In this document: piece after piece, positions 23,668-34,978 of the stretch
Position numbering within the stretch: position 1 is the stretch's first letter
Layout: each line of letters starts with the position of its first letter
Origin: Gliomastix tumulicola
Taxonomy: Eukaryota; Ascomycota; Sordariomycetes; Hypocreales; Bionectriaceae
DNA length: 64,000 nucleotides
Reading direction: 5' to 3'
NCBI GenBank assembly: GCA_001599755.1
Contig: BCHX01000008.1
Span: 1,612,001 to 1,676,000, forward strand
Notes under the pieces: model-generated
Databases searched by the model: none
Told to the model about the DNA's origin: nothing
Seen by the model: only the letters and a program-made list of their open reading frames with translations
Made by a program: the position numbers and the translations under genes

Positions 23668-24681
23668 ATGCCTGTGCAACTCCTTCCGGCCTCGGCTGCC
23701 GCCTTCGCGCCGAGAGCGTCCTCGGTCAACGTCGTCCTCGGGTCCAAGATTGAGCCCTGGTTAACCCAGACCCTCAAGCGCATCAACCGGATAAAGCGCC
23801 CGCTCAACAGCGTGCCCCAGCACCACCGCTGCCTGACCGAGACGCTCTCGTCGCCCGACGCCATCTGGACCCTCGCCTCCGTCATGCTGCCCAAGATGCC
23901 CGAGGCTGAGATGCCTCTCAACCCGACCGAGGCCCTCTTCGCCTACCAGCTGGTCCACGTCGAGGCCTACATCGTCCACGTTGACATGGTCCTGCGCAAC
24001 GAGGTCGCATACAAGCTGACGCCCGAAACTATCGACACCCTCGTCGAGTACCACAAGGAGATCCACTGCGTCGATGCCAAGGCCAACACCATTGACTGGT
24101 CCGAGAAGGAGCAGCAGTGCAAGAAGCTTCATGAGGATTTCGTGCAGGCCATCAACAAGTATGTCTTCCGCACGCACGTCTCGGCGCTCGAGGGTCTCGA
24201 GGAGGACGGTGCCGGTGAGCTTCTCAATGGTAAGGCTGAGGACGTCAAGTCGAATCTCCTCGGTCTTATGAAGCCCCTGCTCCCGCCTCCTCCCCGCGTC
24301 GTCGAGATGGTCCGTCAGCCTCCTCTGCTGCCCAGCTCGCCCATCAACAACATGTGGTCGCAGGGCCCTCCCGTCAGCCTGCCTGCCGTCGATCCCTGGA
24401 GGATCCTGCCCTCCAGCCCCAGCGTGGTGTCGACCTCGGCTGATTCCAGCCCGACGCCGCTCTGGGCTGGCCTGGGCATGACCGATCTCCAGATCCCCTC
24501 TCCCAGTCCGCAGTACAGCCATCCTCACACCGCCGCCGACTTCTTCTTCAGCGCCCCTCAAGTCACGGCACCCATCCCTGCTCTTCCTCTCCCGAGCATG
24601 TTCGCACCTGTTCAGTGCAGCATGAGCATGGGGATGGGCGGTTTTGGCTGGGACCGGTACCAGGAATACGCGATAATGTGA
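23668..24681 (+). CDS. Hypothetical protein, 337 aa, unrecognised family
   Basis: A single exon with a good start context (CTCGCCATGCC) and strongly C-ending codons, which argues the sense frame is real even though the opposite strand is also open over the same span. I do not recognise the family. Residues 30-185 look mainly alpha-helical and charged (for example LVHVEAYIVHVDMVLRN and SEKEQQCKKLHEDFVQAINKY). Residues 205-337 are Pro/Ser-rich and look disordered, ending in a Met/Gly-rich tail (MSMGMGGFGW). There is no signal peptide or membrane segment. It stands alone between spacers of 3.2 and 2.9 kb, with a long CT-rich leader and a T-rich 3' region, a pattern often seen for highly regulated fungal genes. 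Function unknown. Confidence 0.75.
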   Translation: MPVQLLPASAAAFAPRASSVNVVLGSKIEPWLTQTLKRINRIKRPLNSVPQHHRCLTETLSSPDAIWTLASVMLPKMPEAEMPLNPTEALFAYQLVHVEAYIVHVDMVLRNEVAYKLTPETIDTLVEYHKEIHCVDAKANTIDWSEKEQQCKKLHEDFVQAINKYVFRTHVSALEGLEEDGAGELLNGKAEDVKSNLLGLMKPLLPPPPRVVEMVRQPPLLPSSPINNMWSQGPPVSLPAVDPWRILPSSPSVVSTSADSSPTPLWAGLGMTDLQIPSPSPQYSHPHTAADFFFSAPQVTAPIPALPLPSMFAPVQCSMSMGMGGFGWDRYQEYAIM

Positions 24682-24820
24682 CAACCAGCACCTGCCACTA
24701 GGGAGACTTACTACCCGGTTGTCACGACTTCCTCTACCTAATACTGCAACGACATCCACTTCAGTGGTTCTCTGTCCACACAGAGAGTGAGAGAGTGTTT
24801 CAAGTCCCTCCTCGGATTTG

Positions 24821-24840
24821 CAGCAGCAGCAGCAGCAGCA
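24821..24840. repeat. (CAG)n trinucleotide repeat
   Basis: About 6.7 perfect CAG units lie 140 bp after the stop of the orphan gene at 23668-24681, so probably in its 3' UTR. Confidence 0.85.
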
Positions 24841-27338
24841 TCAGGCATCGGCACAACTCAGCGGCGTTTCATCTTTCTTCATCGATTCAGCGGGAACGGA
24901 GTTCGAAATGATTCAACAGATATCCACGAAAACGACCTAATCTCTCGGATATATCCGGTCTTTATTTCTTATCGTTACGCCATCAGGGATAGCAAGCGTT
25001 GCGTTTTCTTTTTACTCTTTCTTTTACTCCTCATGGCTTTTTTTGGTTCGCTGCCGAAGATCTGCTGTTTCTCGGGGGGAAGCACTTTACCTGACATCTC
25101 TTCCGAACACGCCGGATGCTTGCCCTTGATCAATATCTCAGACTCTGGCTACTGTGTTCACTCACTCGTGGCTGGGTCTGGGGTGGGCAGCGGAAAGCGT
25201 TCATCACTGAACACAGACACTTCACACGGCTTGCTCTCTTTACCTTTCCTTACACTTTTGCTTTTCCTTCCTCTGTCATTTCTCGTTTTGTTCAGATTTT
25301 TCCTTGGGTCAAAGACAAGAAAGAAGCAGCAATGCGCCCCGCTCGGCACGGTCCGAGACAGTTCACTCGATTCCCCAATCGTTTTCATATCATTTCTTCT
25401 CTCTACTCTTTTCTATTCAGCCACATCATTTCTTAATACGGCAAAGCTGAGGCTTTCTCGAGGTCTCTTTGACGGGTCTGTTGGATGCGTCTCCTTGATT
25501 GGAATCACCATCCACGACCTCGCCCTCTCCATCTTTCCTCGGCACTCACTCCAATCTTTTTATACCTACGATTATTCTTGACGACTTTTTCTCTCACGAC
25601 ATTACGAACCAATAGACGATTAATCTGGCTAATGATACGACTTTACGAACACGATTCTCCGGCTTGATGTCGGACATACAACTTCGAAAGCCCTTCACAT
25701 GCCATCAGGCGTTTATTCGTTCGATGCTCTCTCACCAACGCAACTTATTTGACTGGACTGGATTTCAGTTATTGCTCGGTATTGTCGTCGCCACATAATC
25801 TCGGGAAGCATCCGGAATGCCTTCCAACACGCTACATGACACTGGCTTTGTCATTTTGGAGCCATGTCACCGCATTGTCGGTGACGGAAAGATCGGGGGC
25901 TGAGGCGGAAATTTCACCTTCGAGCTGGGCATCCAGTTATGTGCTCTGCTGTGCAGACACAAGGAGCGTGGAGCTTTCATCTTGCCGCGATAGGGTCCTC
26001 TCTTCCATGCTCTGGTATCATACCTCGCAACTTTGTGCGAGCTGCTGAGTCTACATTGTCACATTGTTCTCTGGTCTCTTTCGCGAAGGCGGGGCTAGGG
26101 TTGCTTGCATCTGCTAGACGGATCAAGGAATCCCAATGCACCCCTCGACGGGGAGAGATCTCAGCATAAGGAAGCAGCTTAGTCTCACAGCAATACAGGC
26201 AGTGGAAGAGCTCCAAGTCAGTAGGATTCACCCCACTACAACCCTCTTTTCTCACCCCCTTCTTCCTCACACAAGCTCAGTTCTTGCGAGGCCACGGGAT
26301 GAGAAAAGGGGTCGGTGCCGCAGGTGGGCGGGCGTCCTGCTGCAGCGCAGCTACAAGTGGACGTCCCCGCCCCTGGTCTCATTCATTTTCAATGACCTGC
26401 GCGCGAACCGCGATAGGGAGTGCTGGTTATAAATATAGTTAAGCGAAAAAAAGGGGGGGTGACGGGGGCCTTTTTGCCCTGGTTGGCAGAGGTCTCTGGC
26501 CCTTCGGAAAACAAACACACAAGGCAAAAGAGGAAGGACAAGAGAAAGCCTGCTGTGGGAAGTTGTCCTTGCTCCTGTTACCTCGTCGTTGCAGTACTAG
26601 TTATCTCAATGAGCAAAAAGTAAAAAAAAGATGTGTCCATTCCTTATGCAGTGATATGTCATAAGATCAGGTGTGATCTAGTGGGCAATACCCTAATCAA
26701 AGGGTTAATTAATACTCCTAGACATCTCTTCCAGCTAACCGGCGCCCTAGCTGTGACGTTCGAAGATCCAAATATCAACCAAGACAATAGTCGTCTGAGT
26801 AAGCTAAGCAAGCCATCTCTCGGTAGTCACGATACCAAAGCCAGAGCTGTAGGGTTCTGATGTTGATTACGGCATGTTCTCCCTTTCATTGCCTTGGATG
26901 CTGGAAGCCTTGACGGTGACCCCTTGAATCTGAATACTGAGGCCGGTAGATGTAGGTGGGTAGTCCACGAGACGACGCCCAAGTACCAGGTAGGTATCAT
27001 CCTCGAATATGTAACCATGGAGAGACATCACGCAGTCTATCTGGTGAGTTCTCGAACTGAGATAGTGTCTGCCATCCCCTTTATCAGTTCATCTCACCAG
27101 TGAGCGAGCCATTACGGCAAAGTGCCGTCTTTGGGTGTCGTATGGGCTCCCTACGCGATCAAGACTCCTGGGATAGTCGAGATTTATCAAACCCAAGGTA
27201 CCGGCACATATATGGACACTGTTTAGATAGAATCACCGGGGCTTGCCTTGAGCGTCAGTCAGTAGATGTAGAATCAGGTTCCTCTATATTCATAAGTCCC
27301 CCTCCAACGAGGAACTCTCCCCTCCAGCCTTCATCTTT

Positions 27339-27359
27339 CTCTCTCTCTCTCTCTCTCTC
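27339..27359. repeat. (CT)10 microsatellite
   Basis: A 21-bp CT run is followed by three TAAG units at 27367-27378. It sits in the spacer downstream of ARL1 with no coding context. Confidence 0.85.
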
Positions 27360-27610
27360 AACGCATTAAGTAAGTAAGTAGTATATCTGCCGGTGTATTA
27401 CGTCTCGACGCCAGTAGTATCCCCGGACCAGACGCCCCCAAAATTCAGCTTTCATATGTTTGGCCATCGACGTTGTTCTGCCCCCTTCTAAAGGGCCCGA
27501 TGTAAAATAAACAGTCGGGGGAGGATTTTCTGCCATGTTCGATAGTGTGTGATCATCATTTCGTTCTTCTGTTGTACATAGGTGGGTTCGTCCAAGGGGT
27601 CATGGTCGGT

Positions 27611-28425
27611 TTATTCCTGGTTGACAGTGGTCTAGAAGAAGGGACCGGTCAGTCGGAAATTCTTGTCAGCAGGGGGGGGGGAGAAGAGAGTTGCTATAAG
27701 CTTACCACCAGCCAGTCCATGCCCTCATTGACACCGCTGCCGTCCACCGCCGAGCACGCCATGATGCTCCAGTTCCGATCCCGCAGCTCGCCGAGCCGGA
27801 GCGCCTCGGAGATCTCGCCCGCGCCCTTGGCGCCCGGCTGGTCCTGCTTGTTGGCGAAGACGAGCAGCGCCGCGTCCTTGAGCTCCTCCTCGTTGAGCAT
27901 GGCCGCGAGCTCGTCGGCGGCCGTCTGGAGACGCTCGATATCCGTCGAGTCGACGACGAAGATGACGGCCGCCGTGTTGGCGTAGTAGCACCGCCAGTAG
28001 GGGCGGATGCTGGTCTGGCCACCGAGATCCTGCAAAGATGCTGTCGTTAGCTTGGGCTTTTGTTCTTCGGGGGAGCCCAGAGGAGGGAGGGAGGGATCGT
28101 ACCCAGACGTTGAAGTTTAGATTCTTGTACGAGACGGATTCGACGTTGAAGCCTATCGTTGGTATCGTCGTGACGACCTCGCCAATCTTGCAAAGACAGG
28201 TAAAGTCAGCGCCAGTGTTACATACAGCAAGGTATGGCCGAGGGAACAAACCTTCAGTCGGTAGAGCAGCGTTGTCTTGCCAGCATTGTCCTGTTACGTC
28301 GTTTAGCACGTGCGCCTCCTCCCACGTCACGGAGCGCCAGGAGTCCGTACCAGACCGAGGATCAAGATTCTGATCTCCTTCTTGGCCCATAGCAGACCGG
28401 ATATCCATGACATAGAGTTGCCCAT
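27611..28425 (-). CDS. ARL1: ADP-ribosylation factor-like GTPase Arl1
   Basis: Five coding exons on the minus strand, 28351-28425, 28252-28290, 28103-28186, 27706-28029 and 27611-27631, encode 180 residues. Introns are 60-74 bp. G2 of MGNS is the expected N-myristoylation site. The GTP-binding motifs are all present: P-loop GLDNAGKT (24-31), switch I PTIGFNVE, switch II DLGGQ (67-71) and NKQD (126-129). The segment TSIRPYWRCYY after switch II separates Arl1 from Arf1. The last exon adds only TTVNQE, matching the usual Arl1 length. Arl1 works at the trans-Golgi, where it recruits GRIP-domain golgins and adaptors for vesicle tethering. The gene is head-to-head with eL39, about 1.07 kb apart. 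Confidence 0.97.
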
Positions 28426-28931
28426 CTTGTCGGCTGTAGAAGTGTACTGGTCGGATCGACAGAGGTCGTGTTCTGTTTCGCCGGGACTGATCGTCGATTC
28501 GGGACTGTCGCAGGAGCAAGGATTCGTCTGGCTCCGGTCCGCAGTGTCACCCGGGATCACTCTGGTGTGTTTGTCTCCCTCAAGTCGTGTTCCAAATTCC
28601 CGGTGTGCTGGACGCGATCGTGCGCGGGCGTGTGATGTTGGACTACCAAGTCTCGTAGATCGACGCAGGGGAGTCGGCAGAAGGGGAAAAGAAGAAGAAG
28701 AAAAAAAGAAGTCGAATAGGAGGAGTATTACAAGTCAACTTTCGGCGAGTGGCGGCTTCTTATAGAACAATAGGAGAAGAATAAAAATAAGTAGGTTTGC
28801 TAAGCATGCATCAAGACTGGGTGCAAAATAAGGAGGTCAAGCATGATACAAGTATTAGAAATCCTATCCCGCGTTTGTCCTGGGCTGGAAATCAGGCGGA
28901 GGCAAAGAGTAACGCTTGCTGGCCGCCCCCC

Positions 28932-28939
28932 TATAAAAG
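28932..28939 (+). promoter_or_regulatory. Candidate TATA box
   Basis: TATAAAAG follows a CCCCC run between ARL1 and eL39, 555 bp before the eL39 start. Distance makes a direct role in eL39 uncertain. Confidence 0.35.
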
Positions 28940-29379
28940 GACCCTGACGTTTGCCTCCCGTTGCTTCTTGGCTTTTGAGATTTTGGGCGATGTGATTGGC
29001 TCGCGCCGCACTAACTGGCTTTCCATTCAGGAGGTACCTTCCGAGTACACCTTTTCTACGCGGGCTCATCTGTACCATCGAGAGATGCCACCTGTTACAT
29101 CGACATCAGATGGTTAAAGAGCACCGATGATGCAGATAAGAAATGTTATCGGGCATAACAATTAAGCACCTGAGGCTACAAGCTGCCTGCCCGGACAAGT
29201 TTGCTGGTCTTACCGCATTCGCGAGTCATGTGTGTGGAGTGTCAGGTTCACGTACCGAGAGACCTGGCGCTACCTGTGGCTGCCCTTTTCTTGCCTGGAA
29301 AGTTAGGCACACAGAAATTCTGCCCCCCCTCCTTCGCATGCGCCACACCCCCGCTGGACAGCCACACCTCACAACCACG

Positions 29380-29386
29380 CTAGGGC
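29380..29386. promoter_or_regulatory. Candidate Tbf1-type site in the eL39 promoter
   Basis: CTAGGGC (GCCCTAG on the other strand) lies 108 bp before the eL39 ATG. It resembles the RCCCTA half-site bound by Tbf1/telobox factors that serve ribosomal-protein promoters in several ascomycetes. Only the word match supports it; a 7-bp word can occur by chance. Confidence 0.35.
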
Positions 29387-29493
29387 TTTGCGCACACAGG
29401 CAAGAAAAACTGCAGGTCCCAAAATTGCTCCCGCACCTGAACCACTCCATCACCACTTCACCCGCGACGACTCGACACTTCAACGACAGCAAG

Positions 29494-29993
29494 ATGCCGG
29501 TACGTCTACACGATTGCATGTTCAGGATATCCCTTCACGGAGTCTCGTCGACGATCTCGCATGATTCGAATTCCACACGCCCGTCGATTGTGCATGACGA
29601 CGACTCCGCGCTCCCCCCCCCTGGGGACCCCGATCACGCACGAACATGGCCCCCTTCGTCGAGGAACATAGATGCTGACGATTCTCCTCCCCTCAACAGA
29701 GCCACAAGTCGTTCCGCACCAAGCAGAAGCTTGCCAAGGCGCAGAAGCAGAACCGCCCTGTGCCTCAATGGATTAGACTCCGAACCGGAAACACGATCCG
29801 GTATGTTCACGCACATCCGACTGTTGGGGGGGAGGGAGAGAGGGCTTTCTCTCTCCTCCCCCTTCCCAGTCACTACTTCCCGCTCGCTGCAAAAACAGCA
29901 CCTCGCGGGCGGAGTCACGGCATCATGCTGACCACAAGACACAGCTACAACGCCAAGCGCAGGCACTGGCGCAAGACCCGTCTCGGCATCTAA
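29494..29993 (+). CDS. RPL39: 60S ribosomal protein eL39 (RPL39)
   Basis: Exons 29494-29499, 29700-29800 and 29945-29993 give 51 residues, exactly the eL39 length. The protein is very basic, with the hallmark stretches SHKSFRTKQKLAKAQKQNRP, VPQWIRLRTGNTIRYN and RHWRKTRLGI. The first coding exon is only ATGCCG (Met-Pro), joined by a 200-bp intron with a GTACGT donor; the second intron is 144 bp. eL39 lines the lower part of the polypeptide exit tunnel of the large subunit. A CTAGGGC site 108 bp upstream may be a promoter element. It is head-to-head with ARL1 and tail-to-tail with SKP1. Confidence 0.97.
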
Positions 29994-30877
29994 ACGACCT
30001 GCTTTCCCAACTTTTCTCGCGAATCTCAAATGACAAAAAACACAACGGAAATCGGATATCGGGGAAAACGGCGAAAGAAAGGCAAAACCTCTGGGAATTT
30101 TTTCGATGGTGCCCGCCGGAACGACTTGCGGGATCCCTCTCTCTCCGGGAGGGTTCGCCTGCGGTCAGCAGGGGAATGCCATTTGGGGGGTTTATGATGT
30201 TGCAGGCGATATGGAATAGGCATGGTCGCCTAGAGTCTCGATTTTCTGCATGACACACGGTCAGCCATCAGGGAAATGAATGCAAATATTTGATGCCCAA
30301 TGATCGTCGATACTGATGACTCTGATGATGTGGAGGGACGGGTGACGTAGTCAACAATCGTGTGATGATCGTGACATTCAAAGAACGTCTGTAACAACTG
30401 TAATATGACGTTCCTTTGTCGGTAACCCTGCTGTCATCTACTCCATCTACGTCTAGTAAGGTGTTTTCTTATTGTCGAAGCATGAATGAATGGTTCGTTA
30501 CCTGCGAGTTTCTCGGAGAAAATCAAGTCGCCTTATGTCATGGCCACAATAGCAAGTTCTGTTAGGCTCGCCAACCACCCTGCCCGTTGAGTCACAATAA
30601 GCTCACAATAGCACGCCTGCGCATGCGTCTTTCAACAATTACGATCATCACAATAGCGGCGGAGCAGCCTCAAGTGTTAATTCACCAGTCGGCAGAGACA
30701 AGTTGTTCCCAAAATATAAATTTCCTAAGCCTAGAGTGTGTCAAAAGAAACAGTAAACACTTCTGAACCCAATCATTGCCATTTCAACGCCGTGGTGTTC
30801 GGAAGCTTTGTCGTAGAATATCGTCACGTCTGCCAACCACTCCTAGGTGGCCGCAGTTCAGCCTCGTAAGAGAAAAT
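29994..30877. other. Tail-to-tail spacer between eL39 and SKP1
   Basis: The 884 bp hold the 3' UTRs of both genes. The part at 30290-30420 is rich in TGATGA-like words, but I could not build a convincing box C/D snoRNA from them. No gene is supported. Confidence 0.5.
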
Positions 30878-31624
30878 TTAGCGGTCCTCGGCCCACTCGT
30901 TCTCGCGGCGAATCTGCTCCTCCTCCTCGGGAGTGAAGTCATTCGTGATGTTGAAAGTCTTACGGATCTCCTCAGGGGACTTGCCCTTGATCATGTTGGC
31001 GACCGTCTTGCAACCAACGTCGAGCAGCGGCTTGATGTCGAGGTAGTTGGAGGCCTAGGAGCATCTTTGTTAGTCATTTATCGTAACGGGAGGAAGGTAA
31101 GGGAGAGGGGGTTGGGAACGTACGAGAATGATCTCGAAGAGCATCTCCTGATCAACCTGCATGAACTTCTGGTCCCACTCCTCAATGTCGGTGGTCTTCT
31201 TGCGGGCGTCGGACTCGTCATCCTGGGTCTGGATGGGATCGTTGCGGTGGTGCTCGCACCACTCGATGACCTTTCGCATGACGGACTCGTTGACCTGGTT
31301 CAGTTGTTAGCAAACAGGGCGTCATGGCGATGGCGGGGTGAGGGCTGGGCATACATTGGAGACGGGGATCGGGTTGTTGGCGCTGATATCAGCACCACCA
31401 AGGTCGTCGAGAAGGTTCTTGATGAGCATGGAGCGCTCAACAACGGCACGGTCTGTATTGCGTCGGCGGTTAGCAGAGAGGTCGACGAAGGATGGGGTTG
31501 GAAGCGCAAGGCGGGCGATCGTCGCAGATGCACGTCACCCGCCAGACAGTCGAGACTTACCGACTTCAATAATGGCGCTGTCACTCGACTCGAGCCAGAC
31601 CTTCTGAAGCTGCGTATCGGCCAT
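30878..31624 (-). CDS. SKP1: SCF ubiquitin ligase adaptor Skp1 (SconC)
   Basis: Exons on the minus strand, 31561-31624, 31355-31452, 31124-31294 and 30878-31054, encode 169 residues. Introns are 108, 60 and 69 bp. The N-terminal BTB/POZ-like fold carries AVVERSMLIKNLLDD and the segment PIPVSNVNESVMRKVIEWCE. The C-terminal Skp1 dimerisation region has the highly conserved DIKPLLDVGCKTVANMIKGK and TPEEEEQIRRENEWAEDR, which contacts F-box proteins. Skp1 links F-box substrate receptors to the Cul1 scaffold in SCF E3 ligases, and in filamentous fungi also takes part in sulfur-metabolite repression (sconC). Length and ends match the family exactly. The gene is tail-to-tail with eL39. Confidence 0.97.
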
Positions 31625-34600
31625 GTTGATTATGGTGTACGGGCGATGTTGGTTGATGAAATGAGATGTCTGTCAATGGTTAGGCCCTGGTTGGCGTATA
31701 GTTTGGCGGTGATGGTGGAGGAGTGAGGTGGGTGTGTGATTTGGTGCCGGAGCGAGAGTTGGGCGAGTTTTCCAGCTGGGGAAAGGCTAAGCGGGGTCGA
31801 GGAGGGCCGACACGGTCTTATATACCTACTCGGTACCCGGGGTGCTGAGGCGGGAGGCGAGGGGAGGCTGGATTGGTGGGGGACTGGTGAACAAACCTTG
31901 GAGAGTAAAAGCTGTAAATGTAAAACAGTAAAACCGGTGCGTTGGTGGTTTTTTATGTGGCGGGTGGTTGGTGAGTGTGTTTGTGTGAGGTTGATGATAC
32001 AAAAGGGTCAGCGTTTGGAGAACTGAGGTCGTCCTTAAATAATAATGGCAGGCGCCGCACCGCCAAATGCGTTTGGAGCTGTTCAGTGCCCCGCGGATGC
32101 CTATTTTAGAGCTCACTGGCTGGACACTCCCTGAACTCGTAGTAACGACGCAAGGGAGGGAAAGAAGTATTGTTCATCCTTACTGCTACCGAGCACCAAC
32201 CCCCAGTTCACGGCCGGTATCTTGGCTTCCAGGCATCAGCACCGCTACAACGTGAACGACACCCATGCCCGTTCCACGATAGAGAACACTGTGCTACATT
32301 GCTGCGGTGCGAGGAGTGGGCAGCTAATAATTGGCAAGAATCAGGCAGAACGCTATGGTTACATTGGGATACGAGATGCATGCGCCCCGACCTACAGTGC
32401 CGTATTGCATGCTAGAACAAGCAGCCTTTGTTTTCCGGGGCAATCATGACTTGAACAAAGCGACCAAAATTAGTAGCGGCAGCACTTTGTCTTCAAGTCC
32501 GGCCTCAACCTTAGTTACTAGCCACACCAGGCTCCGCGGGATAACGTGGCTGGGTATTCGAAACTTGCCTGCCTTCAACTTGGCCACAAATCAAGCCATG
32601 TGGCTTCTAAAATTCGGCCTATTAGGGCAGAGGTACCGGCCGAGCAAGCTTCGTGGGCAGTGGTGTCACGCTCCCTGTTGGAACTTCGGCTGGTCACAGA
32701 GCACACCTCGTGAAGTGCTCATTCGCGCCTGGGTGACATAAACAGCGAACGGCCTCGCCTGCTTAGCGGTTGGCATTTACTCAGTGAGAAGAACCGTTTC
32801 ACTTTTTCTTTCCACGAACAATGAGACTGCGACGCAAGACCAGCAGTTTAAGAAAGGGGGTGCTGAACTGTCGCCTGTGCCTCAGACATCATTTTGTGAT
32901 TCATTCCACTGAACCAGGCGAGATGAGGTCATCATGGCTCCAGAAGGACAGAGAAAGAGAAGGAAGCCTGTCTGAAATTAAACCCCCGACTGCACTAACC
33001 CGAAAATATAGTAGCGGACACGCGCTAAGGAGCCTCTCACAGAAGGGCAGGTCCTTTCGACGCGACTTGATGGCGATCAGGCTGACATGTTGATGGAATG
33101 GCACAAAAAAACAAGGCCGAGTATCTCTCCTAGTCGAACCAATTCTTAAGGTACCTTACTGGTAGGCAGTGTTGCCCGAAAACTCCCTGTTACTAGGCTC
33201 TCAGACATGCAAAGAAATCGGCCACTCCTCGCACGGCAAGTACGGGGAATGGTGAGGAAGCCTGCTGCTGAACCACCTTGCCCAGAGTGACCAATTTGGT
33301 TCTTTGAAAGCACAATAGCTGTTGACGCCGCTCTTCCCTCCCCTCTGCGGTAGCAAGTGGTCGAAAGAATAGTTGAGCTACAGGGCCATACAATCTGGGT
33401 GGTTATGTGGCTCAAGTCCTTCTTCCACCACTTAGGCAAGCACTGCTTACCGTTGACGCTGTCGTGCTCCTCAAGACGTGTCCTTCGCGATTGGCTAAGA
33501 CGCTCCTGGCTAGGTCATATCATCATTCCCCTTCGAACGTATACGATCGTCCCATGCTCAAGCGAGGCTTGGGCACAAACCTATGCTAGAGTGCAGTCTA
33601 AGCCGCTTGGCTTAACGACCCTGAGGTATCCAAGCTTCGAATGGAATCATGACAACCCATCCGTCGCACGCCAACGTGGGGTTTTATCCAAGGGGAGGCT
33701 ACCCGCTGCAGACTCTCGAGATCGCGAGAGCGAGCAGGGTCTTAGTCGGAGCCGGACGCGCCGGCGTTAGGTGTGATGGGCATTGCCGAGCAATTTGAAA
33801 ACTGCACATAAAGACCGAAACCGAGCAGGCCTAACATGGAAGCCGGAGGACGGCAGGGCCTCTACGGTGATCTGGCATGTGGGAGACCTGGACCGGCTTG
33901 GCGGTGCTGACCCGGAGCGTTCTTCAAAGGCCAGAGCGGAGCATTGAACCGATGATTTCTCGTCGACACCACCCACTATTGGCTTGAAAGGTGCGGTTCC
34001 CGCGGTCTGGATTGTAGTTCTCGAGGTGGAGCGGAAGAGAGAACGAAACCGACGGACTTTGAGGAGCCGCACGAGTCGAGGCGCATCTCGCCCGGCGTGA
34101 TTCGAGAGGCCCAACATGCCACTTTGCTAGTCTGTCCCTGGGTGAATTTGTCAATGCCCAGGCCGTGGGAAATCATTTTGGTATTTATAATTAAAATCCC
34201 TGACACCCGACCCATGGACGTGGGATCCTATGACCCGTCAGAGGCCAAGTGGGTCACCTGATAAGGCAAGCACCGGGGCGACATAAGAAGTAGAGCTGCG
34301 ATAGGTGAAGTCCACATAAACGGAAAGTACTCGGTTTCGGTTTACCTGGCGGCCCTCCCATTGAACCGTTGTCTATCCTCTACGGGCCTAGTCTTTTATG
34401 TCACCCTGTCGAGGTCCCTCCCTAAAGTAAAGAAAACACGGTACTTCTTGCTGCCATAGACCTTCCCTCGCGTCGTACGAGTAAGAAGGCTGCCCATCCT
34501 TCCGTTCCTTGCCTTAAGCTCCCACTGCCTTATTAATTCTTCCCCTTCTTCCTCGGCCCTTCACTTCTAGCTCATATTTTCCCCTATACGATTCTTGACA

Positions 34601-34978
34601 AACCTATTCCGTGTCCTCTTCTTCTTCTTCCACGCTCCCTAGTCACTAATCTTCCGACTTGACGACCTCGCGCACCTTCAGTGGTTTGCGATTTGCGATC
34701 GGGTCTCCTTTTGCGCCCGAGACTCACGCGCACTTACACAGCTTCCTCGACCTGGAGTGGGCCTTCCTCCTCAACCTCGAACCCGATTTACTTTTGTTTC
34801 GCCAGCTTGCGCGCATGTGCGCGCATGTCTTGTTCTTGTTCCGACTGCCTCTTCGCAAACATCACAGCTTCGCCTGGCCACCCATGCTCCGATCGACCTG
34901 AGTCGCGGCCCTCACCCCTCCGTGTCCTCTTGACCTACATGTCGACGATATCTTAATACCAAGACGAGTCTTAGAACA
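31625..34978. other. 3.4-kb spacer between SKP1 and SMP3
   Basis: Both flanking genes are transcribed outward. No coding sequence is supported: frames such as 32331-32741 and 33767-34117 (-) lack domains and proper starts. A GGTACC word occurs at 33151. The last 600 bp before SMP3 are CT-rich, as in fungal leaders. I saw no tRNA or transposon signature. Confidence 0.45.

Larger units (their letters stand above)
24682..27610. other. 2.9-kb spacer, T-rich 3' region and simple repeats
   Basis: No gene is supported. Positions 24990-25600 are T/C-rich and probably belong to the 3' UTR of the orphan gene or an unannotated transcript. The right part contains a (CT)n tract at 27339-27359 and TAAG repeats at 27367-27378. 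It also includes the 3' flank of ARL1, which is transcribed toward it. Confidence 0.45.
28426..29493. other. Divergent promoter region between ARL1 and eL39
   Basis: A 1.07-kb intergenic region serves two genes transcribed away from each other. A TATAAAAG element lies at 28932-28939 and a CTAGGGC site at 29380-29386 near the eL39 start. No further gene is seen. Confidence 0.6.

Noticed and set aside
23761..24759. 332-codon antisense frame over the orphan gene
   Set aside because: It mirrors the C-ending codons of the sense strand; its protein is Arg/Gly/Val low complexity without a domain.
24787..25581. 264-codon open frame with hydrophobic stretches
   Set aside because: It begins at GTG, is T/C-rich low-complexity sequence directly after the orphan gene, and has no domain. 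It is more likely 3' UTR.
30300..30420. TGATGA-rich stretch as a box C/D snoRNA
   Set aside because: No correctly spaced D box with terminal pairing was found.
31625..34978. Transposon or RIP-degraded repeat in the long spacer
   Set aside because: No terminal repeats, no transposase or reverse-transcriptase fragments, and no clear AT-rich mutated block were visible.
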